Under the pieces are notes generated by a model that was not told the origin of the DNA, did no database searches, and saw nothing but the letters and a program-made list of their open reading frames with translations. Source: Pseudoalteromonas sp. UG3-2 (GTDB taxonomy: Bacteria; Pseudomonadota; Gammaproteobacteria; Enterobacterales; Alteromonadaceae). From it: a stretch of 64,000 bases of DNA. This document shows, one piece after another, positions 49,104 through 59,021 of the stretch. A program made the position numbers and the translations under genes. Location of the stretch: NCBI RefSeq assembly GCF_037120705.1, contig NZ_JAWLJU010000002.1:1798001-1862000 (forward strand), read 5' to 3'. Each line of letters starts with the position of its first letter. Position 1 is the first letter of the stretch.

Positions 49104-49334
49104 GGAATAAACCGCGCATAATGTGTAACCCAGAAACCTATGCAGCTGTGGTTTATTCCTCGAAGTCAAAGGAACAATGCGTTGTACTGTTTTGCTCTAT
49201 GTTTCAATCTAGCGCGGCATAAAGCCGCGCCTACAACGACACTCCAGTGCGGCAGTGAGTTTACCTCACGGTTTCAACCCCTCGCGGCGTAAAGCCGCTC
49301 CCACAACAGCACGCTAGTAAGCATCAAGCTGCGC
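49104..49334. repeat. Intergenic region with two REP-like hairpins
   Basis: Two elements in the same orientation, about 71 bases apart: GCGCGGC-ATAAA-GCCGCGC-CTACAAC at 49212-49237 and CGCGGCG-TAAA-GCCGC-TCCCACAAC at 49283-49307. Each is preceded by GTTTCAA. Read on the minus strand they become GTTGTAGG/GTTGTGGG followed by the hairpin, the same head and GCTTTA core as the elements near phnR and phnW. No gene is visible here; the region lies between asnA (end) and gmk (start). Confidence 0.7.
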
Positions 49335-50330
49335 TTATAATAGTCCGTCTACACTGCGGCGAACTTCTTCTGGCCAGACTCCTACTTGCACCTGACCAAT
49401 GTGTTGCTTTTGCAAAAGCAACATCACTAGGCGTGACTGACCGATACCACCGCCTATGGTTTGCGGCAATTCACCGGCCACTAATTGTTGGTGCCATTCT
49501 AATTGTAACCGCGCTTGATCATCGGTTAGCTGTAATTGTCGTGCCAGGGAATCTGGGCAAACGCGAATTCCCATCGACGAAATTTCAAAGGCGTCTTCAA
49601 GCACTGGGTTCCAAACTAAAATATCGCCGTTTAATCCTTGATATTGCTCACACGTTGGCGTTGACCAATCATCGTAGTCTGGAGCGCGAACATCATGAAT
49701 TTGGCCATCTCCCAGCGCCCCACCAATACCAATTAAAAACACCGCACCGTACTCTTGTGCAATGGCTTTTTCGCGCTGCTTAGCGCTAAAATCAGGGTAC
49801 ATCTCACGCAGCGCTTCAGTGTGTACAAAAGTGATAGTGTCTGGCAAGAACGGTTCGAGACCAAATTCGTCTGCCACCACTTGTTCGGTTTTTTTAATCG
49901 CGCGGTATAAGGTTTCAACCGTCTCCTTTAATTTCGCAAGCGAGCGCTCTGAGTCGGCGCAAATAACCTTTTCCCAATCCCATTGATCCACATACACCGA
50001 GTGAATTGGCGACAGCTTATCTTCGTCTGGACGCAAGGCTTTCATATGGGTATACAGCCCCTCTCCGACGGCGAAGCCATAATCACCTAGGGTCTTACGC
50101 TTCCACTTTGCCAAAGAGTGCACCACTTCAAATTGTGCTTCCGGCAAGGTTTTAACGTTTACTTTTACCGCTTGCTCATGACCACTGAGGTTATCCTGTA
50201 TACCATCACCAAGGCGGGCTAAAATAGGAGCCTGCACCTCAATTAATCCTAACTGTTCGGTTAACTGACTGGAAAATACCTGCTTAACGCGGGCAATTTG
50301 CTTTTGGCTTTCTTGATACTTGCTCAACAT
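49335..50330 (-). CDS. asnA: Aspartate--ammonia ligase
   Basis: Ammonia-dependent asparagine synthetase, homologous to the catalytic core of class II aspartyl-tRNA synthetases. It has 331 residues (E. coli 330). Landmarks: [62 protein letters not shown] and [16 protein letters not shown] (motif 3). It is divergent from asnC, the same arrangement as in E. coli, where AsnC activates asnA when asparagine is low. Confidence 0.96.
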   Translation of the reverse strand: MLSKYQESQKQIARVKQVFSSQLTEQLGLIEVQAPILARLGDGIQDNLSGHEQAVKVNVKTLPEAQFEVVHSLAKWKRKTLGDYGFAVGEGLYTHMKALRPDEDKLSPIHSVYVDQWDWEKVICADSERSLAKLKETVETLYRAIKKTEQVVADEFGLEPFLPDTITFVHTEALREMYPDFSAKQREKAIAQEYGAVFLIGIGGALGDGQIHDVRAPDYDDWSTPTCEQYQGLNGDILVWNPVLEDAFEISSMGIRVCPDSLARQLQLTDDQARLQLEWHQQLVAGELPQTIGGGIGQSRLVMLLLQKQHIGQVQVGVWPEEVRRSVDGLL

Positions 50331-50492
50331 AATTCGGTCCTCATTCCCAATTATTCTTAACTGCTTGAGCTCATATTTAAAGAATCAAACAAAAAACGCA
50401 ATAACCCACAACAAAAACAGCTTTACATAATTATTTTCAACAAAAATATGCTATAAATTTTAAACAATCCCTAATCAAGCTAGAAAAATCCC

Positions 50493-50951
50493 ATGGAAAA
50501 TTACGAAATCGATAATTTAGATAAATCGATACTGCACGCATTAAAAGAAAATGCTCGCACGCCCTACGCCGAATTAGCAAAACGCTTTTCGGTGAGCGCC
50601 GGCACCATTCATGTTCGGGTAGAAAAAATGAAGCAAGCAGGCATTATCGAGGGCACTCAGGTAAGTATTAACGCCAAACAGTTAGGCTACGACGTGTGCT
50701 GTTTTATTGGCATTAACCTCAAACACGCCGGTGATTATCCTGGTGCCATTGCACAGTTAGAGGCATTTGAAGAGGTGGTGGAGGCCTACTACACCACCGG
50801 TAATTACAGTATTTTTATTAAGGTGATGGCCCGCTCTATTGATCACTTGCAAGATGTCTTAATCAACAAGGTGCAAACCATAGAGTCCATTCAATCCACC
50901 GAAACCCTGATCTCGCTGCAAAACCCGATTCAGCGTACCGTTATGCCCTAG
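50493..50951 (+). CDS. asnC: Lrp/AsnC-family regulator AsnC
   Basis: A 152-residue regulator with the Lrp/AsnC helix-turn-helix (LDKSILHALKENARTPYAELAKRFSVSAGTIHVRVEKMKQAG region) and a RAM effector domain (TTGNYSIFIKVMARSIDHL). In E. coli the orthologue binds asparagine and regulates asnA and itself. The 162-base AT-rich gap to asnA should carry the shared control region, though I cannot mark individual sites. Confidence 0.93.
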   Translation: MENYEIDNLDKSILHALKENARTPYAELAKRFSVSAGTIHVRVEKMKQAGIIEGTQVSINAKQLGYDVCCFIGINLKHAGDYPGAIAQLEAFEEVVEAYYTTGNYSIFIKVMARSIDHLQDVLINKVQTIESIQSTETLISLQNPIQRTVMP

Positions 50952-51001
50952 CCGCTTTTTTGTTATAATCGCGGCAGTTTTTTGATTAGAGTAGAAAATA
51001 G

Positions 51002-51700
51002 ATGGCAGAGAAACGATTCCATCGAGTAAAAAGCGTGTTAGATAGACGCCAAACCGATCTTACGGTGTGTTTGGACGAAGTACACAAACACCACAACTTA
51101 TCGGCCATCGTGCGTACCGCAGATGCCGTTGGCTGTCATCACATTCATGCAGTATGGCCACAAGAGCAACGCCGCCTCACCAACAACACCTCGGGTGGCA
51201 GTAAAAACTGGGTCGAAACCCATATGCATGAGCATATTGATGACGCGGTAGCGACGATCCGCGAGCAAAATCCAGGGGTACAATTACTGGCGACCAACTT
51301 AAGCGACAGTGCCGTCGATTTTCGCGAGATTGATTATACTAGGCCTACCGCCATTATCGTTGGCCAAGAGCGCTTGGGAATTTCTGACCGAGCCCTTGAA
51401 CATGCCGATCAGCACATTGTTATTCCGATGCAAGGCATGGTGCAGTCATTAAACGTGTCGGTGGCTGCAGCCCTTATTTTGTATGAAGCACAGCGCCAAC
51501 GTGACGCTGCCGGTTTGTATCAGCGCACCGATATGATGGATCCTGTGGTAAAACATAAGTTGCTTTTTGAGGGCTGTCATCCAATTATAGCAACTCGTTG
51601 CCGCGACAAGGGATTGCCTTACCCGGCACTGGACGAGCACGGTGAGATTGTCGCCGACGACACATTTTGGGATATTCTAAAGTTTAGTCAAAAGAAATAA
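51002..51700 (+). CDS. trmH: tRNA (guanosine-18-2'-O)-methyltransferase
   Basis: SPOUT enzyme that methylates G18 in the D-loop of tRNAs. It has 232 residues. Knot motifs are HHNLSAIVRTADAVGCHHIH, VGQERLGISDRAL and IPMQGMVQSLNVSVAAALILYEAQRQR, plus the TrmH-specific C-terminal extension (FEGCHPIIATRCRDKGLPYP). A TATAAT at 50964-50969 may be its -10 box. It is followed 24 bases later by recG, the conserved trmH-recG order. Confidence 0.95.
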   Translation: MAEKRFHRVKSVLDRRQTDLTVCLDEVHKHHNLSAIVRTADAVGCHHIHAVWPQEQRRLTNNTSGGSKNWVETHMHEHIDDAVATIREQNPGVQLLATNLSDSAVDFREIDYTRPTAIIVGQERLGISDRALEHADQHIVIPMQGMVQSLNVSVAAALILYEAQRQRDAAGLYQRTDMMDPVVKHKLLFEGCHPIIATRCRDKGLPYPALDEHGEIVADDTFWDILKFSQKK

Positions 51701-51724
51701 CTGCAATGGCGCTAGAGGATGAGC

Positions 51725-53812
51725 ATGTCGACACCTAATTTGGCCACTTACCCCATTACCGATTTAAAAGGTGTGGGCCCAAAAGCCGCTGAGCGCCTTG
51801 CAAAGCTCGGTATTCAGTCGGTGCAAGACATGCTCTTTCACCTGCCGCTGCGATACGAAGACAGAGCCAGAACCTATCCTATCTGCGAGCTGCAACTGCA
51901 CAGCCACGTGAGTATTGAAGGCGAAATAGAGCGCTGCGAGATAACCCAAGGTAAGCGGCGCATGCTGGTGTGCTATATCAATGATGGTACAGGTCGCATT
52001 GGCCTGCGCTTCTTTAACTTTAATGCCGCGCAAAAGAACGCCATGCAAGCAGGTAAAGTGATGCGCTGTTTTGGCGAGGTCCGCCGCGGTCGCTATGGTT
52101 TTGAAATGGCACACCCGGAATACAGCATCAAAGAGTCGCGTTCGGCGCCAACCGATCCGGCACTGGCAACGCTAACACCGGTGTACCCTACCACCGAAGG
52201 GATGAAACAGTTAAGTATTCGCGCCATTGCCGATCAGGCTGTGGAACTGTTGCGTAAATACGACGTTCCAGATTACTTGCCACCACAATATCGACCGTCA
52301 CAACAGAGCCTAAAAGACGCGTTATTATTGCTGCATCGCCCACCCCATGAAGTCAATCTATCGCAACTGGAATTAGGCCAGCATCCGGCGCAAGCGCGGT
52401 TAGCGTTTGAAGAACTGCTGGCGCAAAACCTCAGCCTGCTACAGCTGAGGCAAAAAGGCCAAGCGGTAAAAGCGGTTTCCCTGCCGCCAAGCCACCCCTT
52501 AGAGGCACAGTTTTTAGCCACCTTGCCATTTGCGCCAACCAATGCCCAAAGCCGTGTGGTGGCCGAAGTAAAAGGCGATTTACAACATCCTTATCCGATG
52601 ATGCGCTTGGTGCAAGGGGACGTAGGTTCAGGGAAAACCTTAGTGGCGGCATTAAGTGCTTTAACTGCGATTGCCGAGGGCTATCAAGTTGCCTTGATGG
52701 CCCCCACCGAAATTTTATCTGAGCAGCATGGCCTTAATTTTGTTCGCTGGTTTCAGCCTTTAGGTATTGAAACCGTGTGGCTGGGTGGTAAAACCAAGGG
52801 CAAAGAGCGTGCCCAAGCACTGGAGCGCATCGCATCAGGGCAAGCGCAAATGGTGGTGGGTACTCATGCCTTGTTTCAAGAGCAAGTGCAGTTTGCCAAT
52901 CTGGCACTGATCATTATTGATGAACAACACCGTTTTGGTGTCCATCAACGTTTAGCACTGAGAGAAAAAGGTAAGTTTGGCGACTGCTATCCTCACCAAC
53001 TGGTGATGACTGCCACCCCTATTCCCAGAACCCTAGCGATGACGGCTTATGCCGATTTAGAAACCTCCATTATTGATGAGCTGCCTCCGGGGCGTACGCC
53101 TATTACCACCGTGGCGGTGCCCGATACCCGTCGTAGCGAGGTAATAGAAAAAGTAGAGCACGCCTGCAGCGCGGATAAGCGTCAGGTTTATTGGGTATGC
53201 ACCTTAATTGATGAATCTGAGGCATTACAGTGTCAGGCTGCGGAAGATACCGCAAAAGAGCTCGCCGAGGCGCTGCCAGAGCTGGCAATTGCGCTGGTGC
53301 ATGGGCGCATGAAAGCCGCCGAGAAACAAGCTATTATGGACGACTTTAAACAAGGCAAAACCGATGTGTTAGTGGCCACGACGGTCATCGAAGTGGGCGT
53401 TGACGTACCTAATGCCAGCTTAATCATTATTGAAAATCCAGAGCGCCTTGGCTTGGCGCAGCTTCACCAATTGCGTGGCCGCGTCGGTCGTGGTGATATC
53501 GCATCGCACTGCTTGCTGCTGTATCATGCGCCGCTCTCGGCTACGGCACAAAAGCGCTTAGGGGTACTTAGAGAAAGTAATGACGGCTTTGTGATTGCCG
53601 AGCGCGACTTAGAGATCCGCGGCCCAGGTGAAGTGCTTGGCACCAAACAAACCGGGTTGGCGGAGCTGAAAATTGCCGATTTAAGTCGCGATAAACATTT
53701 ATTACCACAAGTAAGAAGCCTCGCATTCACCTTGCTTCAGCAACACGGTGATATTGTTGAGCCCATCATTTTACGCTGGATGGGCGACCGTAGCGAGCTG
53801 GCCAGAGCCTAA
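51725..53812 (+). CDS. recG: ATP-dependent DNA helicase RecG
   Basis: Superfamily 2 helicase that remodels stalled replication forks and branched DNA. It has about 695 residues. The N-terminal wedge/OB domain starts ITDLKGVGPKAAERLAKLGI. Helicase motifs are QGDVGSGKTLVAALSAL (I), IIDEQHRFG (II), MTATPIPRTLAM (III), ATTVIEVGVDVPNASLIIIENPERLGLAQLHQLRGRVGRG (V-VI), then the TRG-like C-terminus. ATGs occur at 51719 and 51725; the AGAGG at 51714-51718 fits 51725 best (6-base spacing). Confidence 0.95.
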   Translation: MSTPNLATYPITDLKGVGPKAAERLAKLGIQSVQDMLFHLPLRYEDRARTYPICELQLHSHVSIEGEIERCEITQGKRRMLVCYINDGTGRIGLRFFNFNAAQKNAMQAGKVMRCFGEVRRGRYGFEMAHPEYSIKESRSAPTDPALATLTPVYPTTEGMKQLSIRAIADQAVELLRKYDVPDYLPPQYRPSQQSLKDALLLLHRPPHEVNLSQLELGQHPAQARLAFEELLAQNLSLLQLRQKGQAVKAVSLPPSHPLEAQFLATLPFAPTNAQSRVVAEVKGDLQHPYPMMRLVQGDVGSGKTLVAALSALTAIAEGYQVALMAPTEILSEQHGLNFVRWFQPLGIETVWLGGKTKGKERAQALERIASGQAQMVVGTHALFQEQVQFANLALIIIDEQHRFGVHQRLALREKGKFGDCYPHQLVMTATPIPRTLAMTAYADLETSIIDELPPGRTPITTVAVPDTRRSEVIEKVEHACSADKRQVYWVCTLIDESEALQCQAAEDTAKELAEALPELAIALVHGRMKAAEKQAIMDDFKQGKTDVLVATTVIEVGVDVPNASLIIIENPERLGLAQLHQLRGRVGRGDIASHCLLLYHAPLSATAQKRLGVLRESNDGFVIAERDLEIRGPGEVLGTKQTGLAELKIADLSRDKHLLPQVRSLAFTLLQQHGDIVEPIILRWMGDRSELARA

Positions 53813-53907
53813 GCCAGCTTGCATCCTCACAGTGATTGCTGGGCGTAAAACAGCCCTACTCGCCCATTTTTCGAACAAAAAACACTCACTACACGTAGGT
53901 ATAATCA

Positions 53908-53935
53908 TTGACCAAACCACTTTTGTGATTATAAT
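53908..53935 (+). promoter_or_regulatory. Promoter of the tetR-RND operon
   Basis: TTGACC (53908-53913) and TATAAT (53930-53935) with 16-base spacing. The -10 box enters the left arm of the 41-bp inverted repeat, so a bound repressor would block polymerase directly. Confidence 0.7.
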
Positions 53936-53973
53936 TGAACTCTATTCGAATGACATTCGAATAGAGTTCAATT
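53933..53973. promoter_or_regulatory. Perfect 41-bp inverted repeat, probable TetR operator
   Basis: Two exact 19-bp arms (AATTGAACTCTATTCGAAT and its complement) flank a 3-base GAC spacer, 23 bases before the tetR ATG. It covers the -10 box and predicted transcription start. Arm length could accommodate two repressor dimers. It would also fold as a stem in the mRNA leader. Confidence 0.8.
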
Positions 53974-53996
53974 CGTTTTTATACAGTAGAGAAGCT

Positions 53997-54722
53997 ATGG
54001 CACCAGCACCTAAATACGATCAGCAAACTCAGCAGCGCATGATCCTCTCAGCTGCAGAGCAATGCATTAATGACTCCTCTGTGACCGACTTTACCATGGC
54101 CAAGGTGGCGGTCTGCGCCGGGTTATCTATGGGCTCGGTATATAAGTTTGTGCAATCAAAAGAAGACCTTGTATTGGCACTGGCCTGCGAGTCCTTTGGT
54201 CATGCATCGAGCATTTATGAGCAGGTGCTTTCCTTGCCACTGCATACCCCAGAGCGGGTGTTAGCGGTTTGCTTGGTTGCGCCAGAAAAAATGCAGCGCT
54301 TCGCATTTGATTACGATCTGCAATCGCTCTCTACTAATGAAGCGGTGATCCGCCGCGCCTCACCGTTTTGGACTGAAAAAGTGATCAACACCTGCGGCCG
54401 TTGTGAGGAGCTGTTTAAGCAAACCTTACTGCAAAGCGTCGACGCCAAAGAGCTGCTCGACGTGCCTAACCTAGACGAGATCATCGAAGAAATTATGATC
54501 AGCGGCTGGGCGCTGAATGTTGGCCACGATCAAGTACAGCGGATCCAGCAAACCAAACAAATCACCCAAGGTAATGCATCATTACAAGCGCCCTTGGCCA
54601 TTAATCACCCCATTATTCGTAGTGCAGTACGGCTATTAAACAGCTACCCTTGGCGGTATCCCATCACTGACGAGTCACTGACTCGGATTGAAGGCGAGCT
54701 TGAAAAGCTTGAGCTGCGTTAA
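53997..54722 (+). CDS. TetR-family regulator of an RND efflux operon
   Basis: A 241-residue regulator. The helix-turn-helix region is FTMAKVAVCAGLSMGSVYKFVQSKEDLVLAL at about residues 38-68, followed by a helical ligand domain. An open frame extends up to 53748, but the residues before 53997 have no TetR resemblance and would include the palindromic operator; MAPAPKYDQQTQQRM is the natural start. It is the first gene of the operon with the adaptor and pump genes (18-base gap) and is probably autorepressed through the 53933-53973 palindrome. The inducer is unknown. Confidence 0.88.
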   Translation: MAPAPKYDQQTQQRMILSAAEQCINDSSVTDFTMAKVAVCAGLSMGSVYKFVQSKEDLVLALACESFGHASSIYEQVLSLPLHTPERVLAVCLVAPEKMQRFAFDYDLQSLSTNEAVIRRASPFWTEKVINTCGRCEELFKQTLLQSVDAKELLDVPNLDEIIEEIMISGWALNVGHDQVQRIQQTKQITQGNASLQAPLAINHPIIRSAVRLLNSYPWRYPITDESLTRIEGELEKLELR

Positions 54723-54740
54723 AGGACTAGAGGAGAAAGT

Positions 54741-55841
54741 ATGAACATCAAGCGTTGGCTTAGTGCCAGTTTTATCATCATCATCGTCATTGCTGCACTG
54801 GGTTTGATAAAATTTAAACAAATACAAGCGGCGATTGCCTTTGGAGAATCTTTTCCCGAGCCATCCGCGGCGGTAAAAAGCACGTATGTGACCACCACAG
54901 AGCATCAACAATCGGTCAAAGTGGTGGGTCAGCTTCAGGCTCGCCAAACGCTCACCATTAGTAATGAATACCCAGGTTCCATCACCTACGTAGGATTTGC
55001 CCCAGGTGAGCAAGTAAGCGCCAATCAGGTGCTAATTAAACTCGACACCAGCATTGACGAAGCGGACTTGCAAGCAGCAAAAGCCCGAGTGAAGCTAGCC
55101 AAGTCCACCTACCAGCGCTTTAAAAAGCTATTGGCTGAGAAGCGCATTAGCCCAGATGAAGTTGACCGTGCAGCGGCAGAGGTCGCCGTTAATCAAGCGC
55201 AAGTACAAAGGCTTTCGGCACTCATAGAAAAAAAGACCATTCGCGCTCCGTTTGCCGGGCAAACCGGTCTCGACCAATATCAATCAGGTCAATTGCTTGA
55301 TGCCAACAGTGCCATTACCACCTTGGTGGGCAATGACGACGCCATTTGGGTGGATTTTCAAGTACCACAAACCCTGCCACAGCCACAGCTGGGTGATAAG
55401 GTGAGCGTTAAAGTCGCAGGCAGCAACAGCTCTGTGGATGCCCAAGTCATTGCTAAAAATGCCGCGTTAGATATGGGCTCACGACAGCAAGGTTACCGCG
55501 CGCTACTGGCCAACCCAGCGGCAAAGTACAGCCATAACCAAATGGCTGCGGTATTCGTCCCGACCAAAACGGTGAAGGCCGCGGTGGTACCAAGTAACGC
55601 CATTACCCGAAATCACTTTGGTGAATTTGTTTACCGCTTAGAAAAAGACCAACAACAAAATTGGCGGGCGAAACCGGTAAAGGTCACCCTAGGTGAAAAA
55701 GTGGCGGATCAGCAGCTGGTGTTATCGGGTTTATCTGGGGGCGAATTTATCGCCACCGAAGGCGCCTTTAAACTGCAAGAAGATTTATTAGTTTATACCG
55801 AGCAAACCGCAGCAGCAGGACAGCAAAGCGAGGCGCAATAA
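54741..55841 (+). CDS. RND efflux periplasmic adaptor subunit
   Basis: A 366-residue membrane-fusion protein anchored by an N-terminal hydrophobic segment (residues 7-24, ASFIIIIVIAALGLIKF). In order: biotinyl-lipoyl half-motif (TISNEYPGSITYVGFAPGEQV), alpha-hairpin coiled coil (DLQAAKARVKLAKSTYQRFKKLL), second lipoyl half (KKTIRAPFAGQTGLDQYQSGQLLD) and beta-barrel domains. It bridges the pump to an outer-membrane channel. Its stop overlaps the pump start (TAATG). No TolC-like gene is present, so a channel encoded elsewhere is presumably used. Confidence 0.92.
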   Translation: MNIKRWLSASFIIIIVIAALGLIKFKQIQAAIAFGESFPEPSAAVKSTYVTTTEHQQSVKVVGQLQARQTLTISNEYPGSITYVGFAPGEQVSANQVLIKLDTSIDEADLQAAKARVKLAKSTYQRFKKLLAEKRISPDEVDRAAAEVAVNQAQVQRLSALIEKKTIRAPFAGQTGLDQYQSGQLLDANSAITTLVGNDDAIWVDFQVPQTLPQPQLGDKVSVKVAGSNSSVDAQVIAKNAALDMGSRQQGYRALLANPAAKYSHNQMAAVFVPTKTVKAAVVPSNAITRNHFGEFVYRLEKDQQQNWRAKPVKVTLGEKVADQQLVLSGLSGGEFIATEGAFKLQEDLLVYTEQTAAAGQQSEAQ

Positions 55842-58800
55842 TGAGCTCATTACATGAAAACAAACCCTCATTGATGGATATTTTCATCAACCGCCCGGTG
55901 CTTGCGGTGGTGTTGTGTGTCTTGATTATTATTGCCGGAGTGAACGCCGCTCGTGATATTTCAATACAGCAGTATCCAAAAATAGAAAGTGCCTCTTTAG
56001 TGATAAATACCGTTTACACCGGTGCTGCCGCCGATGTGGTTAAAGGTTATGTCACAGAACCCATTGAGCGAGTAGCTTCAACGGTACCTGGGGTGGATTA
56101 TGTTGACTCAGTGACCACCTCGGGCCTCAGTAAAGTGACCGCTTGGTTAGAGCTCAATCACAATACCACTGATGCCCTAGCAGAACTCACCACTCGGTTG
56201 AATCAAATTAAGTTTGAACTGCCTACCGGTGCCGAAGATCCTGCGATTCAAATCGTGCGTACCGATAGCCCTTATGCGGTATTTTATCTTGATGTTGAAT
56301 CACAAGGCCTTCCCCGCCATGAAGTGAGTGATTATTTAATTCGCAACGTGGTGCCTTCCATGTCGGATATCGACGGGGTGCAAAAGGTAACGTTGGAAGG
56401 TGGCCGCAACCCGGCCATGCGCGTTTTGCTTGACCCGGAAAAGCTCGCCATTTATGACTTAAGTGCCAGCGATGTCTATCGCGCCTTGCAGGCCAACAAC
56501 ACCATCGCCACCATAGGCTATAGTGAAAATAGCCGCCAACGTATTGATGTGATGGCTAATACTAGCCTGAAGAGCGTTGCCGAGTTTAAAAACTTAGTGG
56601 TCAAAGAAGTGGCTGGCACCCAACTGACTCTAGATGCCGTGGCCGAGGTTAAAGTGGGTGAAGCTGAGGGCATGGTGACCGCGCGATTAGATTACCACGA
56701 TACGGTATTTTTAGCCGTTTGGGCACTGCCAGGTGCTAATGAGATAGAAATTGGCGATGCCTTGTACGCTAAGCTCGATGAAATCAACACCCTGCTTCCC
56801 AATGGCATGCACATCACCATTGGTTACGATGGCACCCTTTACATGCGCGACTCCATTAAAGAAATTTTTACTACCCTGGCGGAAACCGTATTATTGGTGG
56901 GCATTGTGGTAGTTGCCATGATGGGCTCATTTAGAACCGCCATGGTACCACTGGTGACGATCCCTATCTCCATTCTTGGTGCCATTGCAGTGATTTCGGT
57001 AGTGGGCTTTTCGCTCAACCTATTAACTATTCTAGCCATTGTATTGTCGGTGGGACTGGTGGTGGATGATGCCATCGTGGTGGTGGAAAATGTCGCTCGC
57101 CACATGCGCGAAGGTAAGCCTCGCCTACAAGCGGCTTTGATAAGTTCAAGGCAGTTATTGGTGCCGATCATTGCCATGACCCTGACCTTGGCGGCGGTGT
57201 ATGCGCCGATTGGTTTTTTAACCGGGCTTACCGGTTTCTTGTTCCGTGAGTTTGCCTTTACTTTGGCCATTGCTGTGCTGATCTCAGGTTTGGTGGCTAT
57301 TACGTTGTCGCCCATCATGAGTGCTTATGTAAACCCCGAAGGAGGTAAAGAAGGCAAGTTTACTCAGCGCGTCAATGGCTATTTTGACCGCCTACAAGCC
57401 TTTTATTCAAAAGCCTTAGATACACTCTTTCAGTGGCGACCACAGGTGTTTTTCATTGCCATTGTGTTTTCATTGTTATCGGCGCCTTTTTATATTTTAT
57501 CGCAAAAAGAGCTCGCCCCCATTGAAGATCAAAGCAGCATACAAGTGGTTGTAGAAGCGCCGCCGGAGTCTTCGCAAGCCTACACGGCGGAGAAAATGAA
57601 TGACACCGCCCGGGTGATGAACGACACCGAAGGGGCGCAGTTTACATGGCAAATACTCACCGCCGCAGCGGGCTTTGGTGGCGTTGAACTGGTGCCATTT
57701 GAGCAACGCGAACACTCAGTGCATGACTTACTTTATGACTTATATGGTCGTTTAGGCCGTGTCACCGGGCTTAGCCTATTCCCTATTCTGCCAGCCTCTT
57801 TACCCACCGCTGGTCAATTTGATGTTGAGTTAGTATTGCGCGCCAATGACGACCCTGAAACCATGAAAAAGTACGCGGATGAAATTATAAAGCAGGCCAA
57901 TGCCAGCGGTAGTTTTATGTTTGTAAACACCGACCTGAAGCTCGACCTGCCTCAAGCTGAGCTTGAAATTGACCGTGAATTGGTTGCCGATTTGGGGTTA
58001 GATCTGGCAGCAGTGAACCAGCAGCTCAGCATTTATATGTCGAATAACTTTGCTAATTACTTTAACAAAGACGGTAAGGCCTATCGCGTGATCCCCATTG
58101 TTGGTGATAATCAGCGTTATAATCCTGAGAATATACTCAACATGCAGATCCGCACCGACAGCGGCGAACTGATCCCAGTTTCTGCTTTTGCCACCTTGCG
58201 TACCTTTACCAGCCCCCGAGTCTTGGGTTCGTTTAATCAACAAAGCTCGTTTCGTATTATGGCGGGAACATTGCCGCACATCACCAAAGAGCAAGGTCTA
58301 TCGCAAGTTGAAGACATTGCTAAAGCGGTTTTACCGCAGTATTACTCAATTGATTATGCTGGTGAGTCGCGACAACTTAGAAAGGAAGGCAATACCATGG
58401 TTGGCGTATTACTGGTGGCGATGGTGGTGGTGTACTTTTTACTGACTATTCAATTCAATAGCTTACGCGACCCACTGGTGGTGTTGTTGGGCTGTGCGCC
58501 GTTGGCACTGGCTGGGGCGTTAATGTTGCCGTTTTTATCGTTAACCACGGTCAATATCTACAGCCAGATTGGCCTTATCACCCTCATTGGTCTTATTGCC
58601 AAAAATGGCATTTTGATTGTGGAGTTTGCCAACCACCTACAACTGGAAGGTAAATCGAAGTTCGACGCAGTAAAAGGCGCAGCCGCCACTCGTCTGAGAC
58701 CAATTTTAATGACCACCGGCGCTACGGTGCTTGGCCACTTCCCACTGGTACTGGTTACCGGCGCTGGTGCCGAGGCCCGAAATAGCATAGGCATTATTTT

Positions 58801-58939
58801 GGTGGCTGGGATGCTGATTGGTACTTTCTTTACCTTAATTGTGTTGCCACTGCTGTATGAAAAGCTTGCCAGTGACCACCGTGGTGAGTTAGAAAGTGAG
58901 CAAGCGCTCAACGAGGCGCAATTCGCCAACCAGCTGTAG
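55841..58939 (+). CDS. RND multidrug efflux pump, AcrB/MexF-type
   Basis: A 1032-residue HAE-1-type RND transporter with twelve membrane helices and two large periplasmic loops, at the family's usual length. The N-terminal helix starts FINRPVLAVVLCVLIIIAG. TM4 carries the proton-relay aspartate pair in LSVGLVVDDAIVVVENV. The second repeat shows GLITLIGLIAKNGILIVEFAN. It exports hydrophobic or amphiphilic compounds with proton influx. Substrates cannot be deduced. It is the last gene of the TetR-controlled operon, followed by a hairpin at 58961-58986. Confidence 0.94.
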   Translation: MSSLHENKPSLMDIFINRPVLAVVLCVLIIIAGVNAARDISIQQYPKIESASLVINTVYTGAAADVVKGYVTEPIERVASTVPGVDYVDSVTTSGLSKVTAWLELNHNTTDALAELTTRLNQIKFELPTGAEDPAIQIVRTDSPYAVFYLDVESQGLPRHEVSDYLIRNVVPSMSDIDGVQKVTLEGGRNPAMRVLLDPEKLAIYDLSASDVYRALQANNTIATIGYSENSRQRIDVMANTSLKSVAEFKNLVVKEVAGTQLTLDAVAEVKVGEAEGMVTARLDYHDTVFLAVWALPGANEIEIGDALYAKLDEINTLLPNGMHITIGYDGTLYMRDSIKEIFTTLAETVLLVGIVVVAMMGSFRTAMVPLVTIPISILGAIAVISVVGFSLNLLTILAIVLSVGLVVDDAIVVVENVARHMREGKPRLQAALISSRQLLVPIIAMTLTLAAVYAPIGFLTGLTGFLFREFAFTLAIAVLISGLVAITLSPIMSAYVNPEGGKEGKFTQRVNGYFDRLQAFYSKALDTLFQWRPQVFFIAIVFSLLSAPFYILSQKELAPIEDQSSIQVVVEAPPESSQAYTAEKMNDTARVMNDTEGAQFTWQILTAAAGFGGVELVPFEQREHSVHDLLYDLYGRLGRVTGLSLFPILPASLPTAGQFDVELVLRANDDPETMKKYADEIIKQANASGSFMFVNTDLKLDLPQAELEIDRELVADLGLDLAAVNQQLSIYMSNNFANYFNKDGKAYRVIPIVGDNQRYNPENILNMQIRTDSGELIPVSAFATLRTFTSPRVLGSFNQQSSFRIMAGTLPHITKEQGLSQVEDIAKAVLPQYYSIDYAGESRQLRKEGNTMVGVLLVAMVVVYFLLTIQFNSLRDPLVVLLGCAPLALAGALMLPFLSLTTVNIYSQIGLITLIGLIAKNGILIVEFANHLQLEGKSKFDAVKGAAATRLRPILMTTGATVLGHFPLVLVTGAGAEARNSIGIILVAGMLIGTFFTLIVLPLLYEKLASDHRGELESEQALNEAQFANQL

Positions 58940-58960
58940 CGAATTAACCTGATACACAGC

Positions 58961-58986
58961 GGCACGTAACTGAGCGGTTACGTGCC
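58961..58986 (+). terminator. Terminator of the RND operon
   Basis: Perfect 10-bp stem GGCACGTAAC/GTTACGTGCC with a 6-nt loop, 22 bases after the pump stop. The tail (TTGTCTAGATT) is only mildly T-rich. Confidence 0.65.
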
Positions 58987-59021
58987 TTGTCTAGATTCAA
59001 CTTATTGAAAAAAATAAAAAT

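Noticed and set aside
53748..53996. N-terminal extension of the TetR protein
   Set aside because: It overlaps the recG 3' end and reads through the promoter and palindrome; no resemblance to TetR proteins.
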